A DNA stretch of 64,000 bases from Planktosalinus sp963977065 (GCA_963977065.1 CAXBNF010000014.1:1-64000), one strand, 5' to 3'; positions 16,478-25,678 are shown, numbered from the stretch's first letter. The notes: a model not told the origin generated them from the sequence alone. Translations and numbers: made by a program.

Positions 16478-16773
16478 AGCTTTACCCTCCCTTTTTTGAT
16501 AAGATAATTAGCTGCTTGCTTGTCGATTTCCTCCTGTGTGGTATTGCGGTTACGCAATAACCACTCTTCCAATTCTGCACGGTTGAAATACAATTTTTTA
16601 CCGTTGGGTTTGTAATGAGGAATACTGCCGGCACTTGTAAGTTTGTACAAGTGGGATTGTGATAATTCTAAGTACTTACAAGCTTCATTGAAGTTGAGTA
16701 CATTCTTCAGAATGATGTTCTGGTCTAATACGTGTTTCTCGATTATTTCGAGTCTTTTTAAAATTTCGTCCAT
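16474..16773 (-). CDS. Helix-turn-helix (excisionase-type) protein
   Basis: The frame extends to 16821, but the ATG at 16773 (MDEILKRLEIIEKHV) gives a 99-aa product that begins, like its neighbour, with a helix and then a HTH_17-type domain: NFNEACKYLELSQSHLYKLTSAG, then SIPHYKPNGKKLYFNRAELEEWL. It is paired with the next HTH gene through an ATGA overlap. A DNA-binding role in excision or copy control of the element is likely from family and position. Confidence 0.78.
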   Translation of the reverse strand: MDEILKRLEIIEKHVLDQNIILKNVLNFNEACKYLELSQSHLYKLTSAGSIPHYKPNGKKLYFNRAELEEWLLRNRNTTQEEIDKQAANYLIKKGRVKL

Positions 16774-16898
16774 TGCTATTATATTTTGGAATAGATAAAT
16801 GGACAATTGGCCAATTGTCATTCTTGGGTTTCAAGAACAGGACAAAGGTTTAAAAAGAGTGGGACGATTTTAGTAAGGGTGTAAGCTAAGGGTAAGGT

Positions 16899-16929
16899 AA
16901 CAGTAAGATTTCTTACTATTCTTACTGTT
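16899..16929. promoter_or_regulatory. Inverted repeat AACAGTAAGA / TCTTACTGTT between integrase and HTH operons
   Basis: Two perfect 10-bp arms flank an 11-base loop, directly after the stop at 16932. The 35 bp beside it (16871-16908) carry five TAAG/GTAAG repeats. It could be a terminator for the integrase operon or a regulator site for the HTH genes that start at 16773. No T tract is seen. Confidence 0.4.
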
Positions 16930-16931
16930 TA

Positions 16932-17885
16932 TTATTGCAGTTGTTGGATTTTTTTATCAATCTCTTCCTTTTCTTTCGTGTTATGAACTTTGTTTTTGTA
17001 GAGATTATTCGCTTTTAACGGTACACCAGTTAGGGTAATGAACTTGTTGGAGCGCTCAATTGAGGCGGGTTTAAGATTGGTGAAAAAAGGATTCAGCTGA
17101 GAAACAATGTAGCTGAATTGAGTAGTTTCACATTCAAGATAAATTTTATAATCCAACTGATTGTAATCTGATGATATTAAAAGTTGATATAGCTGTTCAA
17201 CATTTGTTTCAATTTTCAGCAAATCAATTTTCAGCTGTAATTGTTGGAGAACTTTGAGTAAAATGGAAGTGTCTGTTTTTGTGAAATTAAAGGAGGTCTT
17301 TGTATTTCTAATCGTCTTGGAGCTACCTTTTTCTACAGTTAAAACACTTTTCTTTTCCTTTTTACAAATACTGTCAGTTCCAAAATCAGGGTCATTGAAA
17401 TATTTTTCGGCTAATTCTGGAATAGTGTAAGCGGGATTGGTTGAATATTGACCGTATTGCTCCTGCAGTTCGGCATATAATCGGAGCGCGGAAATTTTTA
17501 GGTAGTGGATAATATAATTATCATCGGTTCTTAAATCATCATCAATCTGTCTGTTTTCAATATAATAGGCGATGTCTTGTAAGTATTTTGTGAATTTGTT
17601 TTCGAAGATACCGTAAGCGAATTTATTTTCTTCCATAATGGCATTAGAAGGAAATTCCTCAAGAAATGACTGTATTATTTTTTCTGTTTCATTACGGATT
17701 ACTTGCTGATAATATTCCTTTTTACTGTTCAAAGGACGCTTGAACTTTATTTCAAAAGCAGCATTGGAAGCCAAAGACACTTTATCTATATGAGTTAAAA
17801 GCAAGGTGTACTCGTGCTCTGTTTTATTGTCTCTATGAATTCCTCTCGTTATAGACACCAGGGATGAAAAAATATTACCACTCAT
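16932..17885 (-). CDS. Hypothetical protein co-encoded with the integrase
   Basis: A 317-aa soluble, Lys/Glu- and Tyr-rich protein that I do not recognise. There is no signal peptide or membrane segment. Its start overlaps the integrase stop by one base (TAATG), a sign of tight translational coupling, so it probably belongs to the integration/excision unit. The C-terminal part (residues about 205-285) has a leucine-patterned helix (LKVLQQLQLKIDLLKIETNV) that could mediate dimerisation. Confidence 0.7.
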   Translation of the reverse strand: MSGNIFSSLVSITRGIHRDNKTEHEYTLLLTHIDKVSLASNAAFEIKFKRPLNSKKEYYQQVIRNETEKIIQSFLEEFPSNAIMEENKFAYGIFENKFTKYLQDIAYYIENRQIDDDLRTDDNYIIHYLKISALRLYAELQEQYGQYSTNPAYTIPELAEKYFNDPDFGTDSICKKEKKSVLTVEKGSSKTIRNTKTSFNFTKTDTSILLKVLQQLQLKIDLLKIETNVEQLYQLLISSDYNQLDYKIYLECETTQFSYIVSQLNPFFTNLKPASIERSNKFITLTGVPLKANNLYKNKVHNTKEKEEIDKKIQQLQ

Positions 17886-18979
17886 TATAAGTCAAGTTGA
17901 ATTTTGTTAGCTGCTTCTTTCTTCTTTTCATCAATAACCTTGGCGTAAATCTGTGTGGTTCTTAATTCTCTATGGCCAAGAAGTTTTGATACGGTATAAA
18001 TGTCGGTACCTGCCGAAAGTTGTAAAGTAGCGTATGTATGCCGAGCGCAATGAAAGGTAATGGTTTTGGAAATGCCGGCTTTCATCATCCACTGCTGTAA
18101 TTTTAGATTATGCCACGCTGAATATTTTAACCCTTTGAATACTCTTTCATCCTTATCTTGACGTTCTCCAAGCAAGCCGAAGGCTTGGGCGGAGATAGGA
18201 AGCGTTTCTGCTCCTTTAGTTTTCTTTTGTCTGAAACGTATGTAATAACCCATTTCATTGGAGTGTTGAACTTCTGACCAAAGTAGTTTATTTATGTCTG
18301 ACCAGCGTAATCCAGTTAAGCAAGAAAATATGAAAGCTGTTTTCATTTGTGGAATTTCACATTCCGCTTTAACCGCAGCTTGAAGTTCTTCAAGGGTTAG
18401 GAATTCGCGCTGAGGTTCGCCTTGCTTAAAACCATCAATTCCTTCTGCCGGATTGGTGGGAATGATGCCGTCTTTAACAGCTTGTTTCAATGCCGCTCTA
18501 AGTTTATTGAAATATGAGTATTTGGAGTTTTGGGAAAGACTTTGGTTGCCTTTCGTTTTTACTTCCTTATCCAGGAACTCTTTAAAGCCTTGGACAAACT
18601 CTCTGTTTACTTCCGAAAAAGTAGTATCCCAAGGAATGTAGGATTTTAAGTGCTTTAGCATACTGTCCCAATTGCCGTAATTGCCGGTGCTGTCTTTTCT
18701 TTTTTCAGTCAGTAGCTCAATGTAATTGGTGAAGCTGGCTTTTAGTTTTTCGTTGTCCCTGAAACCATATACACCGTTTTGGATTTCGATTTGTCGCTGG
18801 GCCCGAATGGTTTCTGCTAACTGCAAGGTCTTCTTGTTGACTTCTTTCGCTTCTTTGGTTTTGGCCGCGGGGTCAAGGTAGAGTTTAAGGTATTCGGCTT
18901 TGCGTTTACCTTTGTGGTAATAATCCAAGTATAAACTGGTTTTACCACCTTGATTGCGTTTTCTTAGTGTTACCTTCAT
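17885..18979 (-). CDS. Site-specific tyrosine recombinase (integrase)
   Basis: A 364-aa integrase. An N-terminal arm-binding domain (1-60) and a SAM-like core-binding domain (about 80-180) precede the catalytic domain with R225 (TGLRWSDI), a basic beta-turn (RQKKTKG, about 250-256), H310 and R313 (HCARHTYAT), H336 (LLGHREL) and the nucleophile Y345 (TQIYAKV). All catalytic residues are intact. It lies about 590 bp from the 3' end of mnmE and should recombine the element there. It shares one base with the upstream HTH gene, so regulator and enzyme form an operon. Confidence 0.95.
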   Translation of the reverse strand: MKVTLRKRNQGGKTSLYLDYYHKGKRKAEYLKLYLDPAAKTKEAKEVNKKTLQLAETIRAQRQIEIQNGVYGFRDNEKLKASFTNYIELLTEKRKDSTGNYGNWDSMLKHLKSYIPWDTTFSEVNREFVQGFKEFLDKEVKTKGNQSLSQNSKYSYFNKLRAALKQAVKDGIIPTNPAEGIDGFKQGEPQREFLTLEELQAAVKAECEIPQMKTAFIFSCLTGLRWSDINKLLWSEVQHSNEMGYYIRFRQKKTKGAETLPISAQAFGLLGERQDKDERVFKGLKYSAWHNLKLQQWMMKAGISKTITFHCARHTYATLQLSAGTDIYTVSKLLGHRELRTTQIYAKVIDEKKKEAANKIQLDL

Positions 18980-19329
18980 TATTGAAAAAGTTTATCGATT
19001 TCGGTTCTCTGGATAATGGTACGTCTCCCAATTTTTCCGGCTTTTATGTTTCCGCTCTTAATCTGACGATATATCGTCATTCGGCTTGTACCTAATAATT
19101 TGCAGGTTTCATCTATACTTAAGAAGTCCTTGTCCTTTAATTGCTCTTGATTGAATTCCATTCGTTGAACACTTACTGGAGCCACTTGCTGGATTTTCTC
19201 ATCTCGCTTGCGTTTTTTGTAATTTCTCGAGGCGCATTTGTGACTACAGAATTTGGTTACAGTAGTTCGGGCGATAAATGAATTTCCGCAATCTTGACAA
19301 ATTTTACGTATTTCGATGTTGCTGCTCAT
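18979..19329 (-). CDS. Zinc-ribbon and excisionase-type HTH protein upstream of the integrase
   Basis: A 116-aa protein with two parts. Residues 8-40 form a treble-clef-like zinc site: CQDCG, then CSHKCASRNY, followed by a basic stretch KKRKRDEK. Residues about 65-116 are a helix-turn-helix of excisionase type (LSIDETCKLLGTSRMTIYRQIK, then GKIGRRTIIQRTEIDKL). It is the first gene of the integrase operon and lies beside a palindrome-rich region. Family and place suggest a recombination directionality factor or integrase regulator; which one is not shown. Confidence 0.8.
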   Translation of the reverse strand: MSSNIEIRKICQDCGNSFIARTTVTKFCSHKCASRNYKKRKRDEKIQQVAPVSVQRMEFNQEQLKDKDFLSIDETCKLLGTSRMTIYRQIKSGNIKAGKIGRRTIIQRTEIDKLFQ

Positions 19330-19381
19330 TGTATAATCTTTTTAGGCTTGTTTCTGTCACTGGAGGTATCTGGAAATATCA

Positions 19382-19507
19382 GTATGTATCTGTATGTAAC
19401 ATCATTTCGCCACGGTCTAAAAAATCTGTTGTTAGCAACAGATTTGTTGCTATTAGCAACAAATTAGAAACAAATATAAGCAATAAAAAGGAAAATTAGC
19501 AACAAAT
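19382..19507. promoter_or_regulatory. Palindromes and direct repeats between integrase operon and mnmE
   Basis: Two overlapping perfect palindromes: AAATCTGTTG-TTAG-CAACAGATTT (19422-19445) and ATTTGTTGCTA-T-TAGCAACAAAT (19442-19464). TTAGCAACA recurs at 19432, 19454 and 19496; the last two copies extend to TTAGCAACAAAT. Two GTATGTA copies lie ten bases apart (19382 and 19392). The layout suits binding sites for integrase arm domains, the HTH protein, or both, and probably covers the integrase promoter. Confidence 0.55.
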
Positions 19508-19571
19508 AAAGGAAAGAAAAACCATCTAATAGTAAGAAAAAGAAGGGTTTAGGGTAGTAAGGGAAATGTAA

Positions 19572-19589
19572 TTACTTCCCTATACAGAA
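19572..19589 (-). other. Attachment-site candidate: 3' end of mnmE (att)
   Basis: The last 18 bases of mnmE, TTCTGTATAGGGAAGTAA on the minus strand, encode FCIGK and the stop. The same end of trmE/thdF is the attB of SGI1-type genomic islands. The element lies on the 3' side, so mnmE is kept intact. The outer att copy is not in the window. Confidence 0.6.
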
Positions 19590-20960
19590 ATTGGCAAAAA
19601 TATTCCCAAGCAGCTCATCATTAGTAACTTGACCGGTAATCTCACCAAAATAAAAGAGTGCCTGGCGTATGTCAATTGCCAGTAGATCACCACTTAAATT
19701 TTCTTGCAAACCAAGTTGTACTTTTTTGATTTCTTCAAGGGCCTTATTAAGGCTATCATAGTGCCTTGCATTGGTCACAATGGTATCACCGGATGTTAAT
19801 ACACCGGTATTAACGAGTGAAAGTAATTTCTCTTTGAGCTGTTCGATACCGTCTTGCTTCAAAGCACTGATTAAAATAGCATCAGGAAATTTTTTAGTGA
19901 GTTTTTGGATACTTTTGTCAGATAGTAAATCGGTTTTATTGGCGATTAGCAATACTTTCTTTTGAGGATATTTATTTTTTATTTTGTTGATTTCAACTTC
20001 CAGCGCTGTAAAGTTATTTGCATATCCATTGGCATCAAATAAAAACAATACTAATCGCGCCTGATTGATTTTCTCATAGGTTTTTGAAATACCGATTGAT
20101 TCAATAGTGTCCACAGTATCTCTTATTCCGGCGGTATCTATAAACCGAAAGCCAATTCCTTTGATGGTGAGTTCGTCTTCAATGGCATCACGGGTTGTTC
20201 CGGCAATGTCTGAAACTATAGCCCGTTCTTCGTTAAGCAATGCATTAAGGAGTGTCGATTTTCCAGCATTTGGAGCTCCTGCAATTGCCACGGGAATTCC
20301 ATTTTTGATAACATTTCCCGTGGCAAAAGAGTCGATGAGTTTTTTGAGAACATTTTCAATTTTGACAAGCAAGGCTTCAAATTGTTTTCGATCTGCAAAC
20401 TCCACATCTTCCTCAGCAAAATCGAGTTCGAGTTCGATGAGCGAGGCAAAATTGAGTAGTTCTTCCCTTAGGTTTGCAATTTCGTTGCTAAAACCACCGC
20501 GCATTTGTTGTATAGCGACTTGATGAGCAGCTTCATTTTCACTGGCGATGAGGTCTGCAACTGCTTCAGCTTGGCTTAGGTCCATTTTTCCGTTAAGGAA
20601 AGCTCTCAATGTGAACTCCCCGGCTTGCGCACTGCGGCATCCTTTTCGCAATAATAATTGTATGATTTCTTGTTGAATATATGAGCTTCCATGGCATGAA
20701 AATTCAACTGTATCTTCTCCAGTGTAAGATTTCGGATTTTTGAAAACGGATGCCAGCACTTCGTCAATTACTTTTTTTCCATCGATGATATGACCCAGAA
20801 GTATGGTGTGTGTAGGTTGATTTTTTAAATCTTTCCCATGAATGGATTTAAAAACTGATGCTCCAATAGTAATTGCATCTGGTCCCGAAAGCCTTATAAC
20901 TGCTATTGCACCGGCTCCGGAAGGTGTGGCCAGGGCAACAATGGTATCTTGATTATACAT
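19572..20960 (-). CDS. mnmE: tRNA uridine-5-carboxymethylaminomethyl(34) synthesis GTPase MnmE
   Basis: A 462-aa protein from the ATG at 20960 (MYNQDTIVALATPSGAGA); the frame runs on to 21017 but that extension is outside the family. The N-terminal folate-binding domain is followed by a central helical domain with an inserted G domain: G1 GAPNAGKST, G3 DTAGIRDT, G4 ANKTDLL. It ends in FCIGK, with the conserved catalytic-site cysteine. MnmE works with MnmG to modify wobble U34 of tRNAs in the cytoplasm. Its 3' end adjoins the integrated element and is unaltered in sequence. Confidence 0.97.
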   Translation of the reverse strand: MYNQDTIVALATPSGAGAIAVIRLSGPDAITIGASVFKSIHGKDLKNQPTHTILLGHIIDGKKVIDEVLASVFKNPKSYTGEDTVEFSCHGSSYIQQEIIQLLLRKGCRSAQAGEFTLRAFLNGKMDLSQAEAVADLIASENEAAHQVAIQQMRGGFSNEIANLREELLNFASLIELELDFAEEDVEFADRKQFEALLVKIENVLKKLIDSFATGNVIKNGIPVAIAGAPNAGKSTLLNALLNEERAIVSDIAGTTRDAIEDELTIKGIGFRFIDTAGIRDTVDTIESIGISKTYEKINQARLVLFLFDANGYANNFTALEVEINKIKNKYPQKKVLLIANKTDLLSDKSIQKLTKKFPDAILISALKQDGIEQLKEKLLSLVNTGVLTSGDTIVTNARHYDSLNKALEEIKKVQLGLQENLSGDLLAIDIRQALFYFGEITGQVTNDELLGNIFANFCIGK

Positions 20961-20966
20961 ATTTGT

Positions 20967-20974
20967 CAAAGGTA
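20967..20974 (-). promoter_or_regulatory. Bacteroidota -7 motif TACCTTTG before mnmE
   Basis: TACCTTTG on the minus strand matches the TAnnTTTG consensus of the primary sigma factor in Bacteroidota. It lies only 6 bp before the ATG at 20960, implying a very short leader. A clear -33 TTTG at the right distance is not evident. Confidence 0.35.
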
Positions 20975-21069
20975 CAAAGAAGTTGGTTTGTATGGAGAAA
21001 ATATGCGCTACTATCAATTAAATAAGGAAAAATCATATAATTTTTTACCTTTAACAAATAAATAATATA

Positions 21070-24000
21070 ATGTATCCAAAAAAAGGCTTTGCATTTTTAT
21101 ATAGAAATCCAGTTGCTTTTAGTGCAGCTGTGTTTGTAATTATTTTTATAATTACCCAATCACTAGTTTTACAGCGTTATATACTAAACCTTTCAAAACT
21201 GGAAAAGGAAAATACAGAGGAGCTGAATAGGGTAGTAGATCAATTGCAATTTAATTTAAACTACGCACTTTCAACGACTAGAACCCTGGCTTTTATCGTA
21301 GAAAATTATGGCGTTCCGGAAGAATTTGACCTTATTGCAGAAAAACTTCTTGAAACAAATAAGTTGGTTGATGGCATTCAACTATTAGAAAATGGTGTAA
21401 TAACAAAGATGTATCCACTGGAGGGTAATGAAATGGTTATTGGCTATAATGTCGTTGAAGATCCTTCCAGAGGGAAGGAAGTCTTGATGGCAGCAGAAAA
21501 GGGAACGTTGTATTTTGGAGGGCCTTTTGAACTCAAACAAGGAGGAATGGGGATTGTTGGAAGGCTTCCTTTAAACTTAGAAGATGATAGTCTGGCATTT
21601 GCAGCAGTTGTTATTCAGCTTGACAGGCTTTTAGAGTTAAGTGGGATTTCAAATAACAATGACCGTTTTAACTATCAACTTTCAAAGCAAAATCCTGAGA
21701 CAAATAAAATGGAATACTTTATTGAATCTGGAGCAGATTTTACTCAAAGTCAAGCTGCAGCAGTCAAAGTTCCAATGGGTGAGTGGCAAATTTTTGTAAA
21801 AGAAAGGAATGGTAATTATCTGGAAGGCGTTATTGCACTATCCATACTGGGATTATTTTTAAGTTTTTTTGGTGGATATATTACAAGAACTCTATTAAAG
21901 CAACCCGCAGAACTTGAAGAGCAGGTAAAACAACAATCTAAAATCATTCTGGAAAACAAAAGACGTTTCCAGGCATTGGTTGAAAACAGTTTGGATTCTG
22001 TGGCGATTCTCGGTCCCGATGGCTCAAATATTTATGTTTCACCCTCTGTTACTTCGGTTTTAGGGTATAGTGAAGAGGAGATAATGAAAATTAATCTTTT
22101 CGAGATCCTTCACGATGATGATAAACCATTTGTTGCTGATGAGATGCAATATGTTCTCCTAAATCCGGGGATATCAATTAAAGGCCATATTAGCAGAATA
22201 AAACATAAAGACGGTTCCTGGAGGTGGATTGAATCTTCAATCACCAATCTATTGGATGACCCTGCAGTTCAAGGCATCGTAGATAATTTTAGAGACATAA
22301 CAGAGAAAAAAGAAGCAGAGGATATACTTTTAAAGGAAAAAGAATTGTCAGAAGCAATCATTAATAGTTTACCAGGAATCTTTTATTTATTCAATCAAAA
22401 TGGAGAATTCCTATTATGGAATGACAACTTTGAAAAAATATCTGAATACAATGCAGAGGAAATAAAAAAAATGCACCCTTTAGAGTTTTTTCAAGATGAT
22501 GACATTTCTCACATTGAAAGTCGAATCAAAGAAACTTTTGAAAAAGGGGAAAGTTTTGCTGAAGCATATCTTGTATCAAAAAGTAGTAAAAAAACATATC
22601 ACTATTTCACAGGAAGTCTCGTGAATTTTAAAGGGGAAATCTGTCTTTTAGGAACCGGTGTAGACACCTCTAAACGAAGAAAGGCTGAGCTTGAACTCAA
22701 GAAAAGTGAAGAGCAAATGCTATCCATTTTTAATAATTCAATAAGTGCTGTGATTATGATAGATGAAGAAGGTTTAATTACCAACTGGAACCCTAAAGCA
22801 GAGGAGATTTTTGGATGGAAGAAAGAAGAGGTACTTCATCATCCCATGCATCAATTTATCATTCCAGAAGAACACCTTGAGGGCCACTTAAAAGGAATGG
22901 AAGTTTATAAAAGAACTGGAAAGGGACGTATCATTAATAAAAATTTTGAAATAGATGCCATTACAAAATCCAATAAAAAAATTGATATAACATTGGGGGT
23001 AACTACGGTAAGAATTAAAGGGAAAGAATTCTTTATCAGTTTTATAAGTGACATTACTGCGCAAAAACAAGAAGAAAGAATTAAGAATTTTGAACAAAGA
23101 AACAGAGATGCCCTTATAAATTCTTCACCAGATTTAATATGGAGTGTCAGTAAAGATTTGAAACTACTCACTGCAAATGATACTTTCAAAGTTTCATTTA
23201 AAAAATATACAAATGAGGATTTAAAAGAAGGGGCATATGTTCTTCCGCCCCAGCTTGATAAAGAATATACAAATTTTTGGAAACAACTTTATGAAAGAGC
23301 CTTAAATGGTGAATCTTTTACTTATGAAAATTTTATTCCTGCAAATGAAAATCAAAATGAACTGGTTATGGAAACTAACTTTAGCCCAATTTTGGTAGAT
23401 GATAAAATTGTTGGGGTTGCTTGTTCTGCCAGAAATATTACTGAAAGAATTAAAGCTCAAGAAGAAATTAAAGAATTTAATGAAAAACTAAAATCTGCTC
23501 AAGAAATTGCTAAATTGGGTTATTGGGAACACAATTTGTCAGAAGATGTTCTTTATTGGTCAGATCAGGTATATCAAATATTTGAAGAAAATAAAGAAAA
23601 TTTTGTCCCTACAGTTCTAAGTTTTTTTGATGCTGTTGTACCTGAGCATCGAGAAAAATTCTATTTATACAAAAATAAACCATTTGACAATGTTGATAGT
23701 CAAGATATTGAATACAAGATTAAAACAAAAACAGGAAAAATAAAATGGATACACCAAAACGGAAAAAAAATTATAAATGAAAAAGACCACCATATAATTT
23801 TTAAAGGAACTTTAAGAGATATCACTGAAAGAAAAAATCAAGAAGAGAAAATTCTGGATTATATAGACAAACTTAAAACAGCTCAAAATATAGCTAAACT
23901 AGGCTACTGGGAGTATGACTTCAACAAGGATGAATTAACCTTGTCTGATCAGGTTTATGAAATTTGGGAATTATCAAAGGATACATTTGATGTGACTTTC

Positions 24001-25674
24001 AATAAATTTGTTAGTACTATTCATCCTGAAGATGTTGAGTCTTTTAATAAAGAACAAGAGAAATTAATAAATGATGAAAAACCACTTGAAATAGAACACC
24101 GCATAGTTCTGAAAAATGGAAAAGTCAAGTGGGTTATGGAACGCGGGTATTTAATAAAAAATGAAAAAGGAGAATCACTTTATTTAGAAGGTACAGTTCA
24201 AGACATAACTGACCAAAAAGAAGTAGAAATTGAACTAAGACAACAAAATTATTTTATAAAAACAGCATTTGACAATCTTCCTGTGGGAATAGCTGTGAGA
24301 AACATTAACACGGGTAAGTTTACCCTAATGAATAGAAACTTCACTGAAATTTATGGTTGGTCAAAAAGTGAGTTTAAAGATGTAGATGGTTTCTTTGAAA
24401 AAGTTTATCCAGACGCCGATTACAGAAAAAAAATCAAAGAGCAGATTTTTAGTGATCTTGCCAGTAATGATTTAAAGCGCATGCATTGGGAGGGTATTCA
24501 GGTTACTACAAAGAAAGGGGATAAACGCATTGTTAATGCTAGGAACATTCCATTGCTTGATCAAAATTTAATGATATCAACTGTGCTTGATGTTACTGAA
24601 AAAGCAATCGCAGAACAACAACTGGCTATAAGTAATGAACGTTATGAATATGTAACCAAAGCAACTTTTGATGCTATTTGGGATTGGGATTTTAATAAGA
24701 ATACAATATACTGGGGAGAAGGTTTTAAAACTATTTTTGGTCATAATACCAAAAACAACCATAGTAATTATTGGTTTGAAAACATCCATCCGGATGATGT
24801 AGAACGAATTAAGAAAAGTATTGAGAGATTAAAAAAAAGCAAAAGGTTAAATTGGGAGGCAGAGTATCGTTTTTTAAATAAAAACGGAGACTATCGTTAT
24901 GTAAAAGATCGCGGTATTGTTTTAAGAAATGTTGAGAGAAAAGCATTGAGGATGATTGGCGCCATGCAAGATGTCACTTCTCAAAAGGAATATGAAAAAA
25001 AACTTCTTGATCTCAATCAAAAACTCAGAAATTTATCTGCTCACCTTCAGGAAGCCAGAGAAGAAGAGCGAATTTCTATTGCCCGTGAAATACATGATGA
25101 ACTTGGTCAACAATTAACAGGTATTAAGCTGGATGCTTCATGGTTAAAAAACACAATTATTAAAAGTTCCCCAGAAGATATCGAAAGAACAGAACGGCTG
25201 ATTGAAAGCATTAACAAAGCGATTAATGATGTTAGAAGAGTGGCATCCAATTTAAGGCCGGGAGTTCTTGACGACCTGGGGCTTGAAGCAGCTCTAGAAT
25301 GGCAAAGTCAAAAATTTCAGGAGCATACATCAATAAAATGTAGTTTGAGCACTAAAAATCTAACTGAAAATTATAAAAAGGAAATCAACACAGCTGTTTA
25401 CAGAATTTATCAGGAAGCATTAACAAATGTGATGAGACACGCTAAAGCAACCCAAGTGAGCACACTCCTTTATGAAAGTGATACTAATTTAATACTGGAA
25501 GTAATCGATAATGGAATTGGTATAGAAGAAAGCGATAAGGACAATAATTATTCGCTGGGAATAACTGGAATGAGAGAACGGGCATATATGATTCATGGAA
25601 AGTTATTGATAGAAAATCATAAGAATGGTGGTACTAAAGTAAAACTTTTAGTACCTTTAAGTGAAAATAATTAA
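21070..25674 (+). CDS. CHASE / multi-PAS sensor histidine kinase (NarL-type)
   Basis: A 1534-aa membrane sensor kinase. TM1 (about 12-32), a periplasmic CHASE-like domain (about 40-255) with GGPFELKQGGMGIVGRLP, and TM2 (about 257-277) are followed by eight PAS/PAC units to about residue 1315, each ending in a DITE or DVT-type PAC motif. Then comes a HisKA_3 domain with H1342 (AREIHDELGQQ) and a HATPase_c domain (EALTNVMRHA, IDNGIGIEE, GITGMRERA). PAS units 5 and 6 are near-copies (AQEIAKLGYWE / AQNIAKLGYWE). The cognate regulator starts 4 bp after the stop. The ligand is unknown. Confidence 0.93.
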   Translation: MYPKKGFAFLYRNPVAFSAAVFVIIFIITQSLVLQRYILNLSKLEKENTEELNRVVDQLQFNLNYALSTTRTLAFIVENYGVPEEFDLIAEKLLETNKLVDGIQLLENGVITKMYPLEGNEMVIGYNVVEDPSRGKEVLMAAEKGTLYFGGPFELKQGGMGIVGRLPLNLEDDSLAFAAVVIQLDRLLELSGISNNNDRFNYQLSKQNPETNKMEYFIESGADFTQSQAAAVKVPMGEWQIFVKERNGNYLEGVIALSILGLFLSFFGGYITRTLLKQPAELEEQVKQQSKIILENKRRFQALVENSLDSVAILGPDGSNIYVSPSVTSVLGYSEEEIMKINLFEILHDDDKPFVADEMQYVLLNPGISIKGHISRIKHKDGSWRWIESSITNLLDDPAVQGIVDNFRDITEKKEAEDILLKEKELSEAIINSLPGIFYLFNQNGEFLLWNDNFEKISEYNAEEIKKMHPLEFFQDDDISHIESRIKETFEKGESFAEAYLVSKSSKKTYHYFTGSLVNFKGEICLLGTGVDTSKRRKAELELKKSEEQMLSIFNNSISAVIMIDEEGLITNWNPKAEEIFGWKKEEVLHHPMHQFIIPEEHLEGHLKGMEVYKRTGKGRIINKNFEIDAITKSNKKIDITLGVTTVRIKGKEFFISFISDITAQKQEERIKNFEQRNRDALINSSPDLIWSVSKDLKLLTANDTFKVSFKKYTNEDLKEGAYVLPPQLDKEYTNFWKQLYERALNGESFTYENFIPANENQNELVMETNFSPILVDDKIVGVACSARNITERIKAQEEIKEFNEKLKSAQEIAKLGYWEHNLSEDVLYWSDQVYQIFEENKENFVPTVLSFFDAVVPEHREKFYLYKNKPFDNVDSQDIEYKIKTKTGKIKWIHQNGKKIINEKDHHIIFKGTLRDITERKNQEEKILDYIDKLKTAQNIAKLGYWEYDFNKDELTLSDQVYEIWELSKDTFDVTFNKFVSTIHPEDVESFNKEQEKLINDEKPLEIEHRIVLKNGKVKWVMERGYLIKNEKGESLYLEGTVQDITDQKEVEIELRQQNYFIKTAFDNLPVGIAVRNINTGKFTLMNRNFTEIYGWSKSEFKDVDGFFEKVYPDADYRKKIKEQIFSDLASNDLKRMHWEGIQVTTKKGDKRIVNARNIPLLDQNLMISTVLDVTEKAIAEQQLAISNERYEYVTKATFDAIWDWDFNKNTIYWGEGFKTIFGHNTKNNHSNYWFENIHPDDVERIKKSIERLKKSKRLNWEAEYRFLNKNGDYRYVKDRGIVLRNVERKALRMIGAMQDVTSQKEYEKKLLDLNQKLRNLSAHLQEAREEERISIAREIHDELGQQLTGIKLDASWLKNTIIKSSPEDIERTERLIESINKAINDVRRVASNLRPGVLDDLGLEAALEWQSQKFQEHTSIKCSLSTKNLTENYKKEINTAVYRIYQEALTNVMRHAKATQVSTLLYESDTNLILEVIDNGIGIEESDKDNNYSLGITGMRERAYMIHGKLLIENHKNGGTKVKLLVPLSENN

Positions 25675-25678
25675 AAAT

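Larger units (their letters stand above)
1..19589. mobile_element. Right part of an integrated element at the mnmE 3' end
   Basis: The block reads as an integrative element: tyrosine recombinase, small HTH proteins, VirE_N and PriCT-2/DUF3987 replication-type proteins, then restriction, Argonaute and metal-efflux cargo, nearly all on one strand. It ends exactly against the 3' end of mnmE, a known integration target. No second copy of the 18-bp mnmE end was found to the left, so the left boundary is either outside the window or not recognisable. No relaxase or conjugation gene is visible, so how it transfers is unknown. Inclusion of positions 1-2985 is inference. Confidence 0.6.

Noticed and set aside
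19422..19507. Palindromic repeats near the integrase as a small CRISPR array
   Set aside because: The repeats overlap and spacing is irregular, with no spacers of even length and no cas genes in the window.
20107..20523. 138-codon plus-strand frame inside mnmE
   Set aside because: It is antisense to the G domain and central helical domain of mnmE, which are unambiguous; Ser-rich shadow frame.
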